Positions 1-5,456 of a stretch of DNA of 5,786 nt are shown here, piece by piece. Position numbers and translations under genes: made by a program. The notes below the pieces were generated by a model that saw only the letters and a list, made by a program, of their open reading frames with translations, made no database searches and was not told the origin of the DNA. The stretch spans positions 52,604-58,389 of the forward strand of contig DKCU01000086.1 in NCBI GenBank assembly GCA_002451555.1, given 5' to 3'. This DNA comes from Candidatus Segatella albertsiae (GTDB taxonomy: Bacteria; Bacteroidota; Bacteroidia; Bacteroidales; Bacteroidaceae). Each line of letters starts with the position of its first letter. The first letter of the stretch is position 1.

Positions 1-86
1 GCTTTTGCCCTTTCAGGGCGACTTTCTTGGCATAATCATTACCCAGGGCGTTGCCCTGGGCTTGTGGCTTTTGGGCTTTCAGCCCG
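1..86. repeat. REP-like cluster of three GC-rich hairpins, truncated at the window edge
   Basis: Three short perfect hairpins lie in a row. The first is GCCCT-TTC-AGGGC (7-19). The second is CCCAGGGC-GTT-GCCCTGGG (42-60), an 8-bp stem with a 3-nt loop. The third is GGGCT-TTC-AGCCC (73-85). All have 3-nt loops and share a GGGC/GCCC core, in a region otherwise AT-rich. This resembles the dispersed palindromic repeats seen between genes in many Bacteroidota genomes, which resemble REP/RAYT-mobilised sequences. No transposase is in view, so mobility is inference. The left end is outside the window. Confidence 0.6.
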
Positions 87-126
87 TTCTCATTAGCTAT
101 AATTTAGACTAATGACAAATCCTCCT

Positions 127-266
127 ATTTTAAATCAAAGCAGGAGAACTTCCTAACTTATTTTTAATCAGAGCAGGAATAACTTCCTAACTTATTTTAA
201 ATCAGAGCAGGAATAACTTCCTGACTTATTTTTAATCAGAGCAGGAATAACTTCCTAACTTTTAAC
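127..266. repeat. 34-bp tandem repeat array, about four copies
   Basis: The anchor AATCA recurs at 133, 166, 200 and 234, giving periods of 33, 34 and 34 bp. The unit reads roughly TTTTTAATCAGAGCAGG followed by AATAACTTCCTAACTTA. Each later unit holds a small dyad AGGAA-TAAC-TTCCT, extended to CAGGAA/TTCCTG in the third copy. The first copy is diverged (AAAGCAGGAGAAC) and degenerate fragments flank both ends. The period is not a multiple of three and there are no unique spacers, so it is neither coding nor CRISPR. It lies just downstream of the C1 peptidase stop codon and would form its 3' untranslated region if transcription reads through. Confidence 0.85.
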
Positions 267-279
267 TCCTATCTGAAAA

Positions 280-1491
280 TTAGATGCCCATTTTCTTGCG
301 GATGTCCTTAGGGATGGCATTCTTGTTGACCATGAAGTCCATGGTCTTGTAAGCTACGAAAGCCTTGGTCATGTACCATGTGCCCTTGTAGTCGCCATAC
401 TCACCCCAAGAGTTCTTCACCATATAGTACTCCTTGCCGTTCTGGTCCTTGGCGATACCATAGATGTGCATGCCGTGGTCGTCGGTAGTCTCCCAGTTGT
501 CGAAGGCTTCCTGACGCATCTGCTGTGTAGGAACTACCTCAGGAGCGTTGACACCGAGTGAGTCGAATTTCTCCTTCTTCTCGTCCTTGGAGAGCTTGAA
601 CCAGCGGTCGGCGTCTGTGCCAGACATGGAACGAACTTTCTTTACGTCGTAAGCGATGCCAAGACCCTTGCGTGTGAAACCGTCCTCTGTCACATCGCCA
701 CCCCAAGCTACGGTGTAACCATTGTTGACAGCATTGTCGATAATCTTGCAGAGGTCTTCCATAGGAACGTTGTAGCTCAAAGGCCAACGCCAGTTGTCCT
801 GTACCTCAACGGCAAACTTGCTCCACATTGGATGGTGGGTGTAGCTGGTGATAGTTACATAGTCGTCAAGATTCAAGCCAAGGCTCTGACAGAAAGTCTG
901 TGGAGTGTATTGCTTGCCCTGGTAAGTGAATTTCTCAGGAGCCTTGCCGATGTAAGAGTCGATGATGCCCTGGAGACCGCTCTTCCAAGCAGTGGAAATC
1001 TTCTTGGCATTGCTCTTGGCTACAGCCTCTACGTATGGAGTCATCACATCGAAGAACTCGCCGAAGTTGGCCAAGGAGTCACCTGTCAATGTACCAGGAG
1101 CTGGCATGGCGGTCTCAGGTACGATACCATAGTGCTGCAAAGCGTAGAGTACATCGTAGGCACTACCACCCTGTGAGAAGCTCACGTCGCCGTGCATTCT
1201 GACAGCCATTGTGGCACGATCCATATATGTCTTGTTGGCAACGAACATTTCGCTCAAGTCGTATGTCTTGCCCGTGTTCTTCAAAATCTCGCTCTCGAAG
1301 AAAGAGAGGGTAGAGTAAGCCCAGCACGTACCACTGCGGTTCTGGTCCTTGACGCTAGTGATAGGATTTTCCTTTACCACTGTAAATACAGGCTTGTTCT
1401 TGGCGATGGCAGCAGAGTCCTTCGCTGTCTTTGCGCTAGCACCTGTAGCAACCAATGCCATCAATGCTGCGACGATCAATGTCTTCTTCAT
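280..1491 (-). CDS. Secreted C1B-family cysteine aminopeptidase (aminopeptidase C / bleomycin hydrolase-like)
   Basis: A 403-residue papain-fold peptidase of the bleomycin hydrolase/PepC type (MEROPS C1B), which removes N-terminal residues from peptides. The oxyanion Gln50 and nucleophile Cys56 sit in D-Q-N-R-S-G-T-C-W-A. The catalytic His339 is in D-D-H-G-M-H and Asn360 in K-N-S-W-G, so the catalytic set is complete. The first 20 residues form a Sec signal peptide (basic MKK, hydrophobic core, cleavage after A-S-A) with no lipobox cysteine, so the mature enzyme should be periplasmic or secreted. Classical PepC and bleomycin hydrolase are about 450 residues and cytosolic. The C-terminus ends K-K-M-G-I; in the family the C-terminal arm enters the active-site cleft and sets aminopeptidase specificity, but whether it does so here is unknown. 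The start is fixed by the signal peptide. No TAnnTTTG promoter lies in the 80-bp gap upstream, which favours co-transcription with the M24 gene. Natural substrate is unknown. Confidence 0.9.
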   Translation of the reverse strand: MKKTLIVAALMALVATGASAKTAKDSAAIAKNKPVFTVVKENPITSVKDQNRSGTCWAYSTLSFFESEILKNTGKTYDLSEMFVANKTYMDRATMAVRMHGDVSFSQGGSAYDVLYALQHYGIVPETAMPAPGTLTGDSLANFGEFFDVMTPYVEAVAKSNAKKISTAWKSGLQGIIDSYIGKAPEKFTYQGKQYTPQTFCQSLGLNLDDYVTITSYTHHPMWSKFAVEVQDNWRWPLSYNVPMEDLCKIIDNAVNNGYTVAWGGDVTEDGFTRKGLGIAYDVKKVRSMSGTDADRWFKLSKDEKKEKFDSLGVNAPEVVPTQQMRQEAFDNWETTDDHGMHIYGIAKDQNGKEYYMVKNSWGEYGDYKGTWYMTKAFVAYKTMDFMVNKNAIPKDIRKKMGI

Positions 1492-1548
1492 TATGATTTC
1501 TCTTTATATTAATAATGTTGTTGTTTCTGTTTATTAGTTTGAGCGATT

Positions 1549-1576
1549 CTTCACTCTTCACTCTTCGTTCTTCACT
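1549..1576. repeat. Heptanucleotide tandem repeat (CTTCACT) x4
   Basis: Four adjacent 7-bp units: CTTCACT at 1549, 1556 and 1570, with a variant CTTCGTT at 1563. The array overlaps the M24 peptidase stop codon (TGA, complement of 1572-1574) and occupies part of the gap before the C1 peptidase gene. On the coding strand it reads as AGTGAAG units. Confidence 0.8.
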
Positions 1577-2975
1577 TACTTGCAGCCATGAACTCCTCGA
1601 CTTCCTTTGGATGGTAAGGGATTCTGTCCTTGCCGAGGAATCGGCAACCGTCTTTGGTGATGAGTACGTCGTCCTCGATGCGAATGCCTCCGAAGTCCTT
1701 GTAAGTCTCCAACTTGTCGAAGTTCAAGAACTCGGCGCAATGCCCCGATGCCTTCCAGTCGTCAATGAGGGCAGGGATGAAGTAGATGCCTGGTTCATCG
1801 GTTACGACAAATCCTTCTTGCAACCTGCGTCCCATACGCAGGCAGTTGGTTCCGAACTGCTCCAGGTTAGGGCGAACTTCCTCGTCGAAGCCAACGTTGA
1901 TTTGGTCGAGGCTTTCCATGTCGTGAACATCCATTCCCATCATGTGACCGAGTCCGTGAGGCAAGAACATCGCATGGGCACCAGCCTTGACAGCTTCCTC
2001 GGTGTCACCCTTTGCCAATCCAAGTTCTTTCATCTTGTCGAACATCAGACGGCAGATGGCGAAGTGTACGTCTGCCCATTTTACACCAGGCTTAGCCACT
2101 TCCAGAGCATAGTCGTGACAAGCTTCTACAACAGAGTAAATCTCCAATTGGCGCTGGGTGAACTTGCCGCTTACAGGCATGGTGCGAGTGTTGTCCGAGC
2201 AATAGTTGTTGATGGTCTCTGCACCAGCGTCGCAGAGAGCAAGTCTGCCTTCCTCCAGGAGATTCATGGATGGATAACCATGCTGGATTTCTCCATGTTG
2301 ACTATAGATGGTAGGGAAACTTACCATGGCACCGTATGAGTTGGCAATGCCGGTTACTTGTCCTGCCACATATTTTTCCGTCACACCTGGGCGGGTAAGT
2401 CTCATCGCCGTAGTGTGCATCTTATATCCGATTACGGCTGCACGCTCCAATTCCTCGATTTCCTCGGCGGTCTTAGTAGAACGCATCTTTACCACAGCTT
2501 TGATGAGATCCATGCTAGCCTCTTCCTTCTGTTGGTTAGGATGAATGCCGAGCAGGTCGAAGATCTGTATCATGATGTCGTGACGATAAGGAGGCAGGAA
2601 GTGTATCTTGCGTTTCTTTGACAATGCGTTGTTGCAGATGGTCTTGAGGCTCTTCATAGGGGCGGAATTCTTTACCCCTACTTGCTCTGCCAGGTCGTGG
2701 ACACTGTCCACGCTGCCATACCATACAATATCAACCAAGTCAATGTCATCGCCGACCAAAGTCTCGATGTCGTTGTCTATATCTATTACACCCACCAAGC
2801 CATCTCGCTGTTGTCCGAAATAATAAAGGAAAGATGAGTCCTGGCGGAAAGGGTAATAACCATTGTTAGGGAAATTACAAGGTGAGTTGTTATTTCCGAA
2901 AATCAAAATCACGCCTTCGCCTACGAGCTTCTTCAACTCTTGGCGGCGTTGGATGTAAGTGTCCTTACTAAACAT
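1572..2975 (-). CDS. M24B metallopeptidase, Xaa-Pro aminopeptidase (aminopeptidase P / PepP-like)
   Basis: A 467-residue cytoplasmic enzyme that releases the N-terminal residue from peptides with proline in second position. Residues 1 to about 140 match the aminopeptidase P N-terminal domain (with F-R-Q-D-S-S-F-L-Y-Y-F-G near 43-54). Residues about 170-450 form the pita-bread catalytic domain. The five dinuclear metal ligands are recognisable: Asp249 (C-D-A-G-A-E), Asp261 (S-D-N-T-R-T), His344 (H-G-L-G-H), Glu394 (D-E-P-G-I-Y) and Glu434 (G-I-R-I-E-D-D). Likely proton-shuttle histidines are His232, His340 and His351 (V-H-D). The Asp-Asp spacing is 12 residues, one more than in E. coli PepP. 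There is no signal peptide. E. coli PepP has 441 residues, so the length is normal. It is the first gene of a probable two-peptidase operon with the C1B gene. A TAnnTTTG box 29 bp upstream of the ATG supports this start. Prolidase is less likely given the length and N-terminal domain. Confidence 0.92.
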   Translation of the reverse strand: MFSKDTYIQRRQELKKLVGEGVILIFGNNNSPCNFPNNGYYPFRQDSSFLYYFGQQRDGLVGVIDIDNDIETLVGDDIDLVDIVWYGSVDSVHDLAEQVGVKNSAPMKSLKTICNNALSKKRKIHFLPPYRHDIMIQIFDLLGIHPNQQKEEASMDLIKAVVKMRSTKTAEEIEELERAAVIGYKMHTTAMRLTRPGVTEKYVAGQVTGIANSYGAMVSFPTIYSQHGEIQHGYPSMNLLEEGRLALCDAGAETINNYCSDNTRTMPVSGKFTQRQLEIYSVVEACHDYALEVAKPGVKWADVHFAICRLMFDKMKELGLAKGDTEEAVKAGAHAMFLPHGLGHMMGMDVHDMESLDQINVGFDEEVRPNLEQFGTNCLRMGRRLQEGFVVTDEPGIYFIPALIDDWKASGHCAEFLNFDKLETYKDFGGIRIEDDVLITKDGCRFLGKDRIPYHPKEVEEFMAASK

Positions 2976-3003
2976 ATTTTTAGATTTTTACTAATTTTGG
3001 TTG

Positions 3004-3011
3004 CAAAGTTA
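3004..3011 (-). promoter_or_regulatory. Bacteroidota -7 promoter box (TAACTTTG) for the M24 peptidase gene
   Basis: On the minus strand TAACTTTG matches the Bacteroidota -7 consensus TAnnTTTG exactly. If the box is centred at -7, transcription starts near 3000 and leaves a leader of about 25 nt before the ATG at 2975. No clear TTTG -33 element lies 19-21 bp further upstream; that stretch reads as a T-run. Confidence 0.55.
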
Positions 3012-3034
3012 GCAATTATTTCCTAAAAAATGAT

Positions 3035-3042
3035 TATCTTTG
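3035..3042 (+). promoter_or_regulatory. Bacteroidota -7 promoter box (TATCTTTG) for the patatin gene
   Basis: TATCTTTG matches TAnnTTTG on the plus strand. The predicted start near 3046 gives an AT-rich leader of about 90 nt before the ATG at 3138. No good -33 TTTG is found at the expected spacing, so the call rests on the -7 box and on its position in the divergent gap. Confidence 0.5.
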
Positions 3043-3137
3043 CAAGCAAAATCGCATAAATAGTGAGAATTTATAAATAATTAATAGAAAAAGCTCCAGT
3101 TTGTGAGTAATTTGTAACAAAAAACAGGTGATTTGAT

Positions 3138-3977
3138 ATGAAGTTGGATAGAAATACAGGACTCGTCCTTGAAGGCGGTGGAATGAGAGGTGTTTTCACG
3201 AGTGGTGTTTTGGATGCTTTCATGAAGCACGACTTGTTCTTTCCTTATACGGTGGCAGTGTCGGCTGGTGCATGCAATGGTATGTCGTATATCAGTCGTC
3301 AACCTCGTCGTGCGCGTATCTCCAACATCGACTACCTGGCTCGTTATCAATACATCGGGATTCGCCACCTGGTGACGCAGGGATGTATCTTCGACAGAAA
3401 ACTTCTCTACGATAAGTTTCCTAACCAGTTGCTGCCTTTCGACTTCGATACTTATTTCAAGAATGCGAAAGGTTTCGAGATGGTGACGACCAACTGTCTC
3501 ACGGGTCAGGCGATGTATCTCTCCGAAACTCATGACAAGCAGCGTGCGCTGGATATCGTTCGTGCCTCCAGCAGTTTGCCATACGTGAGCAAGATTGTGA
3601 ATGTGGATGGCATCCCGATGCTGGATGGCGGCATTGCCGACAGCATCCCTGTGCAACATGCCATCGACATGGGACATGAGCATAATGTGGTCATACTGAC
3701 ACGTAACAAGGGTTGGCGTGATACGGGCAAGGATCGCAAGATACCTTATTTATATAAGAACTATCCTCGTCTTCGTGTGGCGTTGAGCCATCGTCACAGG
3801 GCTTACAATGAACAAATCCAATTGGTCGATGACTTGGAGGCTGCGGGCAAGATTACCTGTATCCGCCCGTTGAAACCTTTGGAAGTAGGGCGCATCGAGA
3901 AGGACACTGCCAAGTTGGAGCGACTATACGAAGAAGGCTTCACCTTGGGTGAAGCCTTCTGTAAGGAGTTTATTTAA
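3138..3977 (+). CDS. Patatin-like phospholipase (YjjU-type, with DUF6363-like C-terminus)
   Basis: A 279-residue serine acyl hydrolase of the patatin family, expected to release fatty acids from lipids. Residues 8 to about 180 carry the patatin core: oxyanion loop G-G-G-M-R-G (13-18), nucleophile Ser42 in A-V-S-A-G, and catalytic Asp163 in L-D-G-G-I-A-D-S-I-P-V. The Ser-Asp dyad is therefore intact. The first Gly of the usual G-X-S-X-G elbow is Ala40. The order of motifs, the R-A-S-S-S-L-P segment (142-148) and the basic C-terminal third resemble E. coli YjjU; the end (K-P-L-E-V-G-R-I-E-K-D, then Y-E-E-G) fits the DUF6363 tail of such proteins. There is no signal peptide or clear membrane segment, so it is probably cytoplasmic or membrane-associated from inside. 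The ATG just before K-L-D-R-N-T-G-L-V-L-E-G-G-G places the oxyanion loop where the family expects it. The gene is monocistronic and converges with the DUF805 gene. Substrate is unknown. Confidence 0.9.
   Translation: MKLDRNTGLVLEGGGMRGVFTSGVLDAFMKHDLFFPYTVAVSAGACNGMSYISRQPRRARISNIDYLARYQYIGIRHLVTQGCIFDRKLLYDKFPNQLLPFDFDTYFKNAKGFEMVTTNCLTGQAMYLSETHDKQRALDIVRASSSLPYVSKIVNVDGIPMLDGGIADSIPVQHAIDMGHEHNVVILTRNKGWRDTGKDRKIPYLYKNYPRLRVALSHRHRAYNEQIQLVDDLEAAGKITCIRPLKPLEVGRIEKDTAKLERLYEEGFTLGEAFCKEFI
3932..3960. terminator. 13-bp perfect stem-loop inside the 3' end of the patatin gene; possible terminator
   Basis: AGAAGGCTTCACC (3932-3944), loop TTG, GGTGAAGCCTTCT (3948-3960) form a perfect 13-bp stem. 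It lies within codons for E-E-G-F-T-L-G-E-A-F-C, ending 15 bp before the last base of the coding sequence. The gap between the two convergent stop codons is only 5 bp, so any terminator must overlap coding sequence. There is no strong U-run on either side (GTAAGGAGTTTATTT follows on the plus strand), so intrinsic termination is uncertain; it could instead protect the mRNA 3' end. Confidence 0.45.
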
Positions 3978-3982
3978 AACGA

Positions 3983-4510
3983 TTAAATGTTTGTGTCGAG
4001 TGTGGTAGTAGCGTCGCCTTCTAATACATACTTAGGACTCTCGCCGTATTTGTTGGCGGTTTGGTCTGAGTCCATGCAGCAAAATACGAGAACGATAATC
4101 TGCATGATGCCTGCGGCAATGTATAAAAGTACGATGACGAGGAGTGAACCTAAGCCTGCACCTGCTACAGCATCCATATCACCTGTCAATGCAGAAAGTC
4201 CTACCGTGCAGACCAAGAAGGTGACAGCGATGCAACCTGTGAGCATTGGGATTCCTACCCACCAACCGCTATGATTGGTGTCGTGGAGACGGCGGAAGGT
4301 CATCGATAGGTTAGCCAAGGCAATGAACAAGCCCAGAAGTTGTCCTACTAAAGGAATCCAGCATAGGAAAATTGCCATGATGAAAAAGGCTAATTCTGCC
4401 CACCAGAATTCTGAGCGGCGAATACGACCTGTAAAAGTTACACACTTTGAAAAGGCCAACTTGATAGCCTCCATAAATTCCACTTGTGGTTTAACAACTA
4501 AATTTGCCAT
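3983..4510 (-). CDS. DUF805 family membrane protein
   Basis: A 175-residue inner-membrane protein of the DUF805 (YhaH-like) family, whose function is not known. The family signatures are clear: F-T-G-R-I-R-R-S-E-F-W-W (26-37), F-R-R-L-H-D-T-N-H-S-G-W-W (72-84) and a C-terminal D-S-D-Q-T-A-N-K-Y-G-E-S-P-K-Y (147-161). Hydrophobic stretches at about 36-51, 53-71, 83-106 and 120-145 suggest four membrane segments. The soluble N-terminus of about 25 residues precedes the first motif. Length is slightly above the usual 120-160 residues, from a longer third-to-fourth segment loop and the tail. The gene lies downstream of trmD on the same strand but 141 bp away. No TAnnTTTG box lies in that gap, so it has either an unrecognised promoter or read-through from trmD. 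A palindrome sits 4-18 nt upstream of the ATG. Confidence 0.88.
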   Translation of the reverse strand: MANLVVKPQVEFMEAIKLAFSKCVTFTGRIRRSEFWWAELAFFIMAIFLCWIPLVGQLLGLFIALANLSMTFRRLHDTNHSGWWVGIPMLTGCIAVTFLVCTVGLSALTGDMDAVAGAGLGSLLVIVLLYIAAGIMQIIVLVFCCMDSDQTANKYGESPKYVLEGDATTTLDTNI

Positions 4511-4513
4511 AAT

Positions 4514-4528
4514 CTTTAAAGTTTAAAG
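4514..4528. promoter_or_regulatory. Palindrome CTTTAAA-G-TTTAAAG just upstream of the DUF805 start
   Basis: A 15-bp stretch with two perfect 7-bp arms around one central base, ending 4 nt from the start codon. In RNA it could not form a hairpin with a one-base loop at full length, so protein binding to DNA is the more natural reading if it has a role. It is AT-rich and may be chance. Confidence 0.3.
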
Positions 4529-4566
4529 GTTTTTATTTACTTTTACTAGATAATATCTTGTTGGAT

Positions 4567-4615
4567 AGTTATTAGTCTTGATAATAACAGTTATTTTGTT
4601 TCTGAATGATAACTG
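4567..4615. repeat. Alternating AGTTAT/ATAACT dyads in the trmD-DUF805 gap
   Basis: Four copies of one motif alternate in orientation: GTTATTA (4568-4574), TAATAAC (4582-4588), AGTTATT (4589-4595) and ATAACTG (4609-4615). They give three mutually exclusive pairings: 4568-4574 with 4582-4588, 4583-4588 with 4590-4595, and 4588-4594 with 4609-4615. They lie upstream of the DUF805 gene, whose promoter was not otherwise found. Confidence 0.4.
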
Positions 4616-4642
4616 ATAGTGCTTTGCTTTCTCCAGCTACGT

Positions 4643-4668
4643 CAGACTTGTCTATTTCAGCAAGTCTG
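4643..4668 (-). terminator. Inverted repeat spanning the trmD stop codon; possible terminator
   Basis: CAGACTTG (4643-4650) pairs perfectly with CAAGTCTG (4661-4668) around a 10-nt loop that contains the TAG stop codon of trmD. No U-run follows on the minus strand (ACGTAGCTGG), so it is at best a weak or factor-assisted terminator. Confidence 0.35.
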
Positions 4669-5326
4669 GCCTGAGCTTTTTGGTTCGTTCCATAGCTTGG
4701 TCGAATTCCCATTGTCTAATCTTAGCCTCGTTGCCGGAGAGCAATATCTCGGGAACTTTCCAACCCTTGTAGTCGGAAGGGCGGGTATAGATTGGGGCGG
4801 CGAGAATATCGTCTTGGAAACAATCGGAGAGGGCACTCTGCTCATCGCTGATGACACCAGGTACCAAGCGAATGACGGCATCTGAGATGATGGCCGCAGC
4901 CAACTCTCCTCCCGTCAACACGTAGTCGCCCACGGAAATCTCACGAGTGATGAGGTGGTCGCGTACTCGCTGGTCGATACCCTTGTAGTGACCACAGAGG
5001 ATGATGAGATTGCCTTGCATCGACATCTCATTGGCGATTTTCTGGTTGAAAGTCTCGCCATCAGGAGAAACATAGATGACATCGTCGTATTCTCGCTCTG
5101 CCTTGAGGGCGGTGATACAACGGTCGATAGGCTCACATTGCATGACCATGCCTGCGCTTCCGCCGTAAGGATAGTCATCGACACGTCTCCATTTGTCTAA
5201 GGTGTAATCACGCAAGTTATGGAGATGAATCTCGGCGAGACCCTTCTTCTGAGCACGAGCTAGGATGGATTCATTGAAGAAACCTTCCAGCATTTCTGGT
5301 AATACTGTGATGATGTCAATTCTCAT
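4652..5326 (-). CDS. trmD: tRNA (guanine-N1)-methyltransferase TrmD
   Basis: A 224-residue SPOUT methyltransferase that makes m1G37 next to the anticodon of tRNAs, using S-adenosylmethionine, and so prevents +1 frameshifting; it is usually essential. The start M-R-I-D-I-I-T-V-L-P-E-M matches the family N-terminus (E. coli M-W-I-G-I-I-S-L-F-P-E-M). The tRNA-contacting segment R-R-V-D-D-Y-P-Y-G-G-S-A-G-M is at 47-60. The trefoil-knot SAM site comprises Y-V-S-P-D-G (85-90), L-C-G-H-Y-K-G-I-D (110-118) and S-V-G-D-Y-V-L-T-G-G-E-L (131-142). Arg153 and Asp168 correspond to the E. coli catalytic Arg154 and Asp169. An upstream in-frame ATG at 5428 would add 34 residues outside the family and lies above the promoter, so it is rejected. 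The gene is not in the rpsP-rimM-trmD-rplS operon known from Proteobacteria and appears to have its own promoter. Confidence 0.97.
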   Translation of the reverse strand: MRIDIITVLPEMLEGFFNESILARAQKKGLAEIHLHNLRDYTLDKWRRVDDYPYGGSAGMVMQCEPIDRCITALKAEREYDDVIYVSPDGETFNQKIANEMSMQGNLIILCGHYKGIDQRVRDHLITREISVGDYVLTGGELAAAIISDAVIRLVPGVISDEQSALSDCFQDDILAAPIYTRPSDYKGWKVPEILLSGNEAKIRQWEFDQAMERTKKLRPDLLK

Positions 5327-5334
5327 ATTGTCTG

Positions 5335-5366
5335 CAAAGGTAATGTCTTTTTGTCGAATATCCAAA
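5335..5366 (-). promoter_or_regulatory. Full Bacteroidota promoter of trmD (TTTG-N20-TACCTTTG)
   Basis: On the minus strand the -33 element TTTG (complement of 5363-5366) and the -7 element TACCTTTG (complement of 5335-5342) are separated by exactly 20 bp, matching the Bacteroidota consensus TTTG-N19-21-TAnnTTTG. If the -7 box is centred at -7, transcription starts near 5331, about 5 nt before the ATG at 5326. The trmD mRNA should therefore be nearly leaderless. Confidence 0.75.
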
Positions 5367-5440
5367 TAAATTGTTGCGATTTTTGCATTTTTGTGTGTAA
5401 ATATTTGAACTCTTAAATAAATCCTCAAAAATGTTTTTCA

Positions 5441-5456
5441 AACTACATAACTACAT
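5441..5456. repeat. AACTACAT tandem duplication
   Basis: Two head-to-tail copies of AACTACAT (5441-5448 and 5449-5456). A third copy lies in the right arm of the large hairpin (5513-5520) and its complement in the left arm (5496-5503). It forms the left border of the compound repeat region described separately. Confidence 0.7.

Larger units (their letters stand above)
3001..3045. promoter_or_regulatory. 8-bp inverted repeat spanning the divergent promoter region
   Basis: TTGCAAAG (3001-3008) is the exact reverse complement of CTTTGCAA (3038-3045). Each arm contains the TTTG half of one of the two divergent -7 boxes plus the following CAA. The symmetry may simply reflect two similar promoters facing apart, or be a shared operator. 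Confidence 0.45.

Noticed and set aside
1..108. An open minus-strand frame through the hairpin cluster (reading G-L-K-A-Q-K-P-Q-A-Q-G-N-A-L-G)
   Set aside because: It has no start codon after the preceding TAA and is explained by the GC-rich palindromes; such frames are common by-products of this repeat type.
127..266. CRISPR array
   Set aside because: The units are contiguous 34-bp tandem repeats with no unique spacers, and no cas gene is in the window.
832..2339. Long plus-strand frames opposite the two peptidase genes (832-1176, 1192-1512, 1515-2339)
   Set aside because: They mirror strongly supported minus-strand genes with intact catalytic motifs and show no recognisable domain of their own.
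3046..3137. A riboswitch or structured leader before the patatin gene
   Set aside because: The stretch is AT-rich, with no stable stem or known aptamer motif that I can see.
3081..3683. A 200-residue minus-strand frame opposite the patatin gene
   Set aside because: It lies antisense to the clear patatin motifs, is rich in His/Arg as expected from a shadow frame, and resembles no family.
5327..5428. An N-terminal extension of TrmD by 34 residues from the ATG at 5426-5428
   Set aside because: The extension lies above the consensus promoter, has no counterpart in TrmD proteins, and the ATG at 5326 gives the canonical N-terminus.
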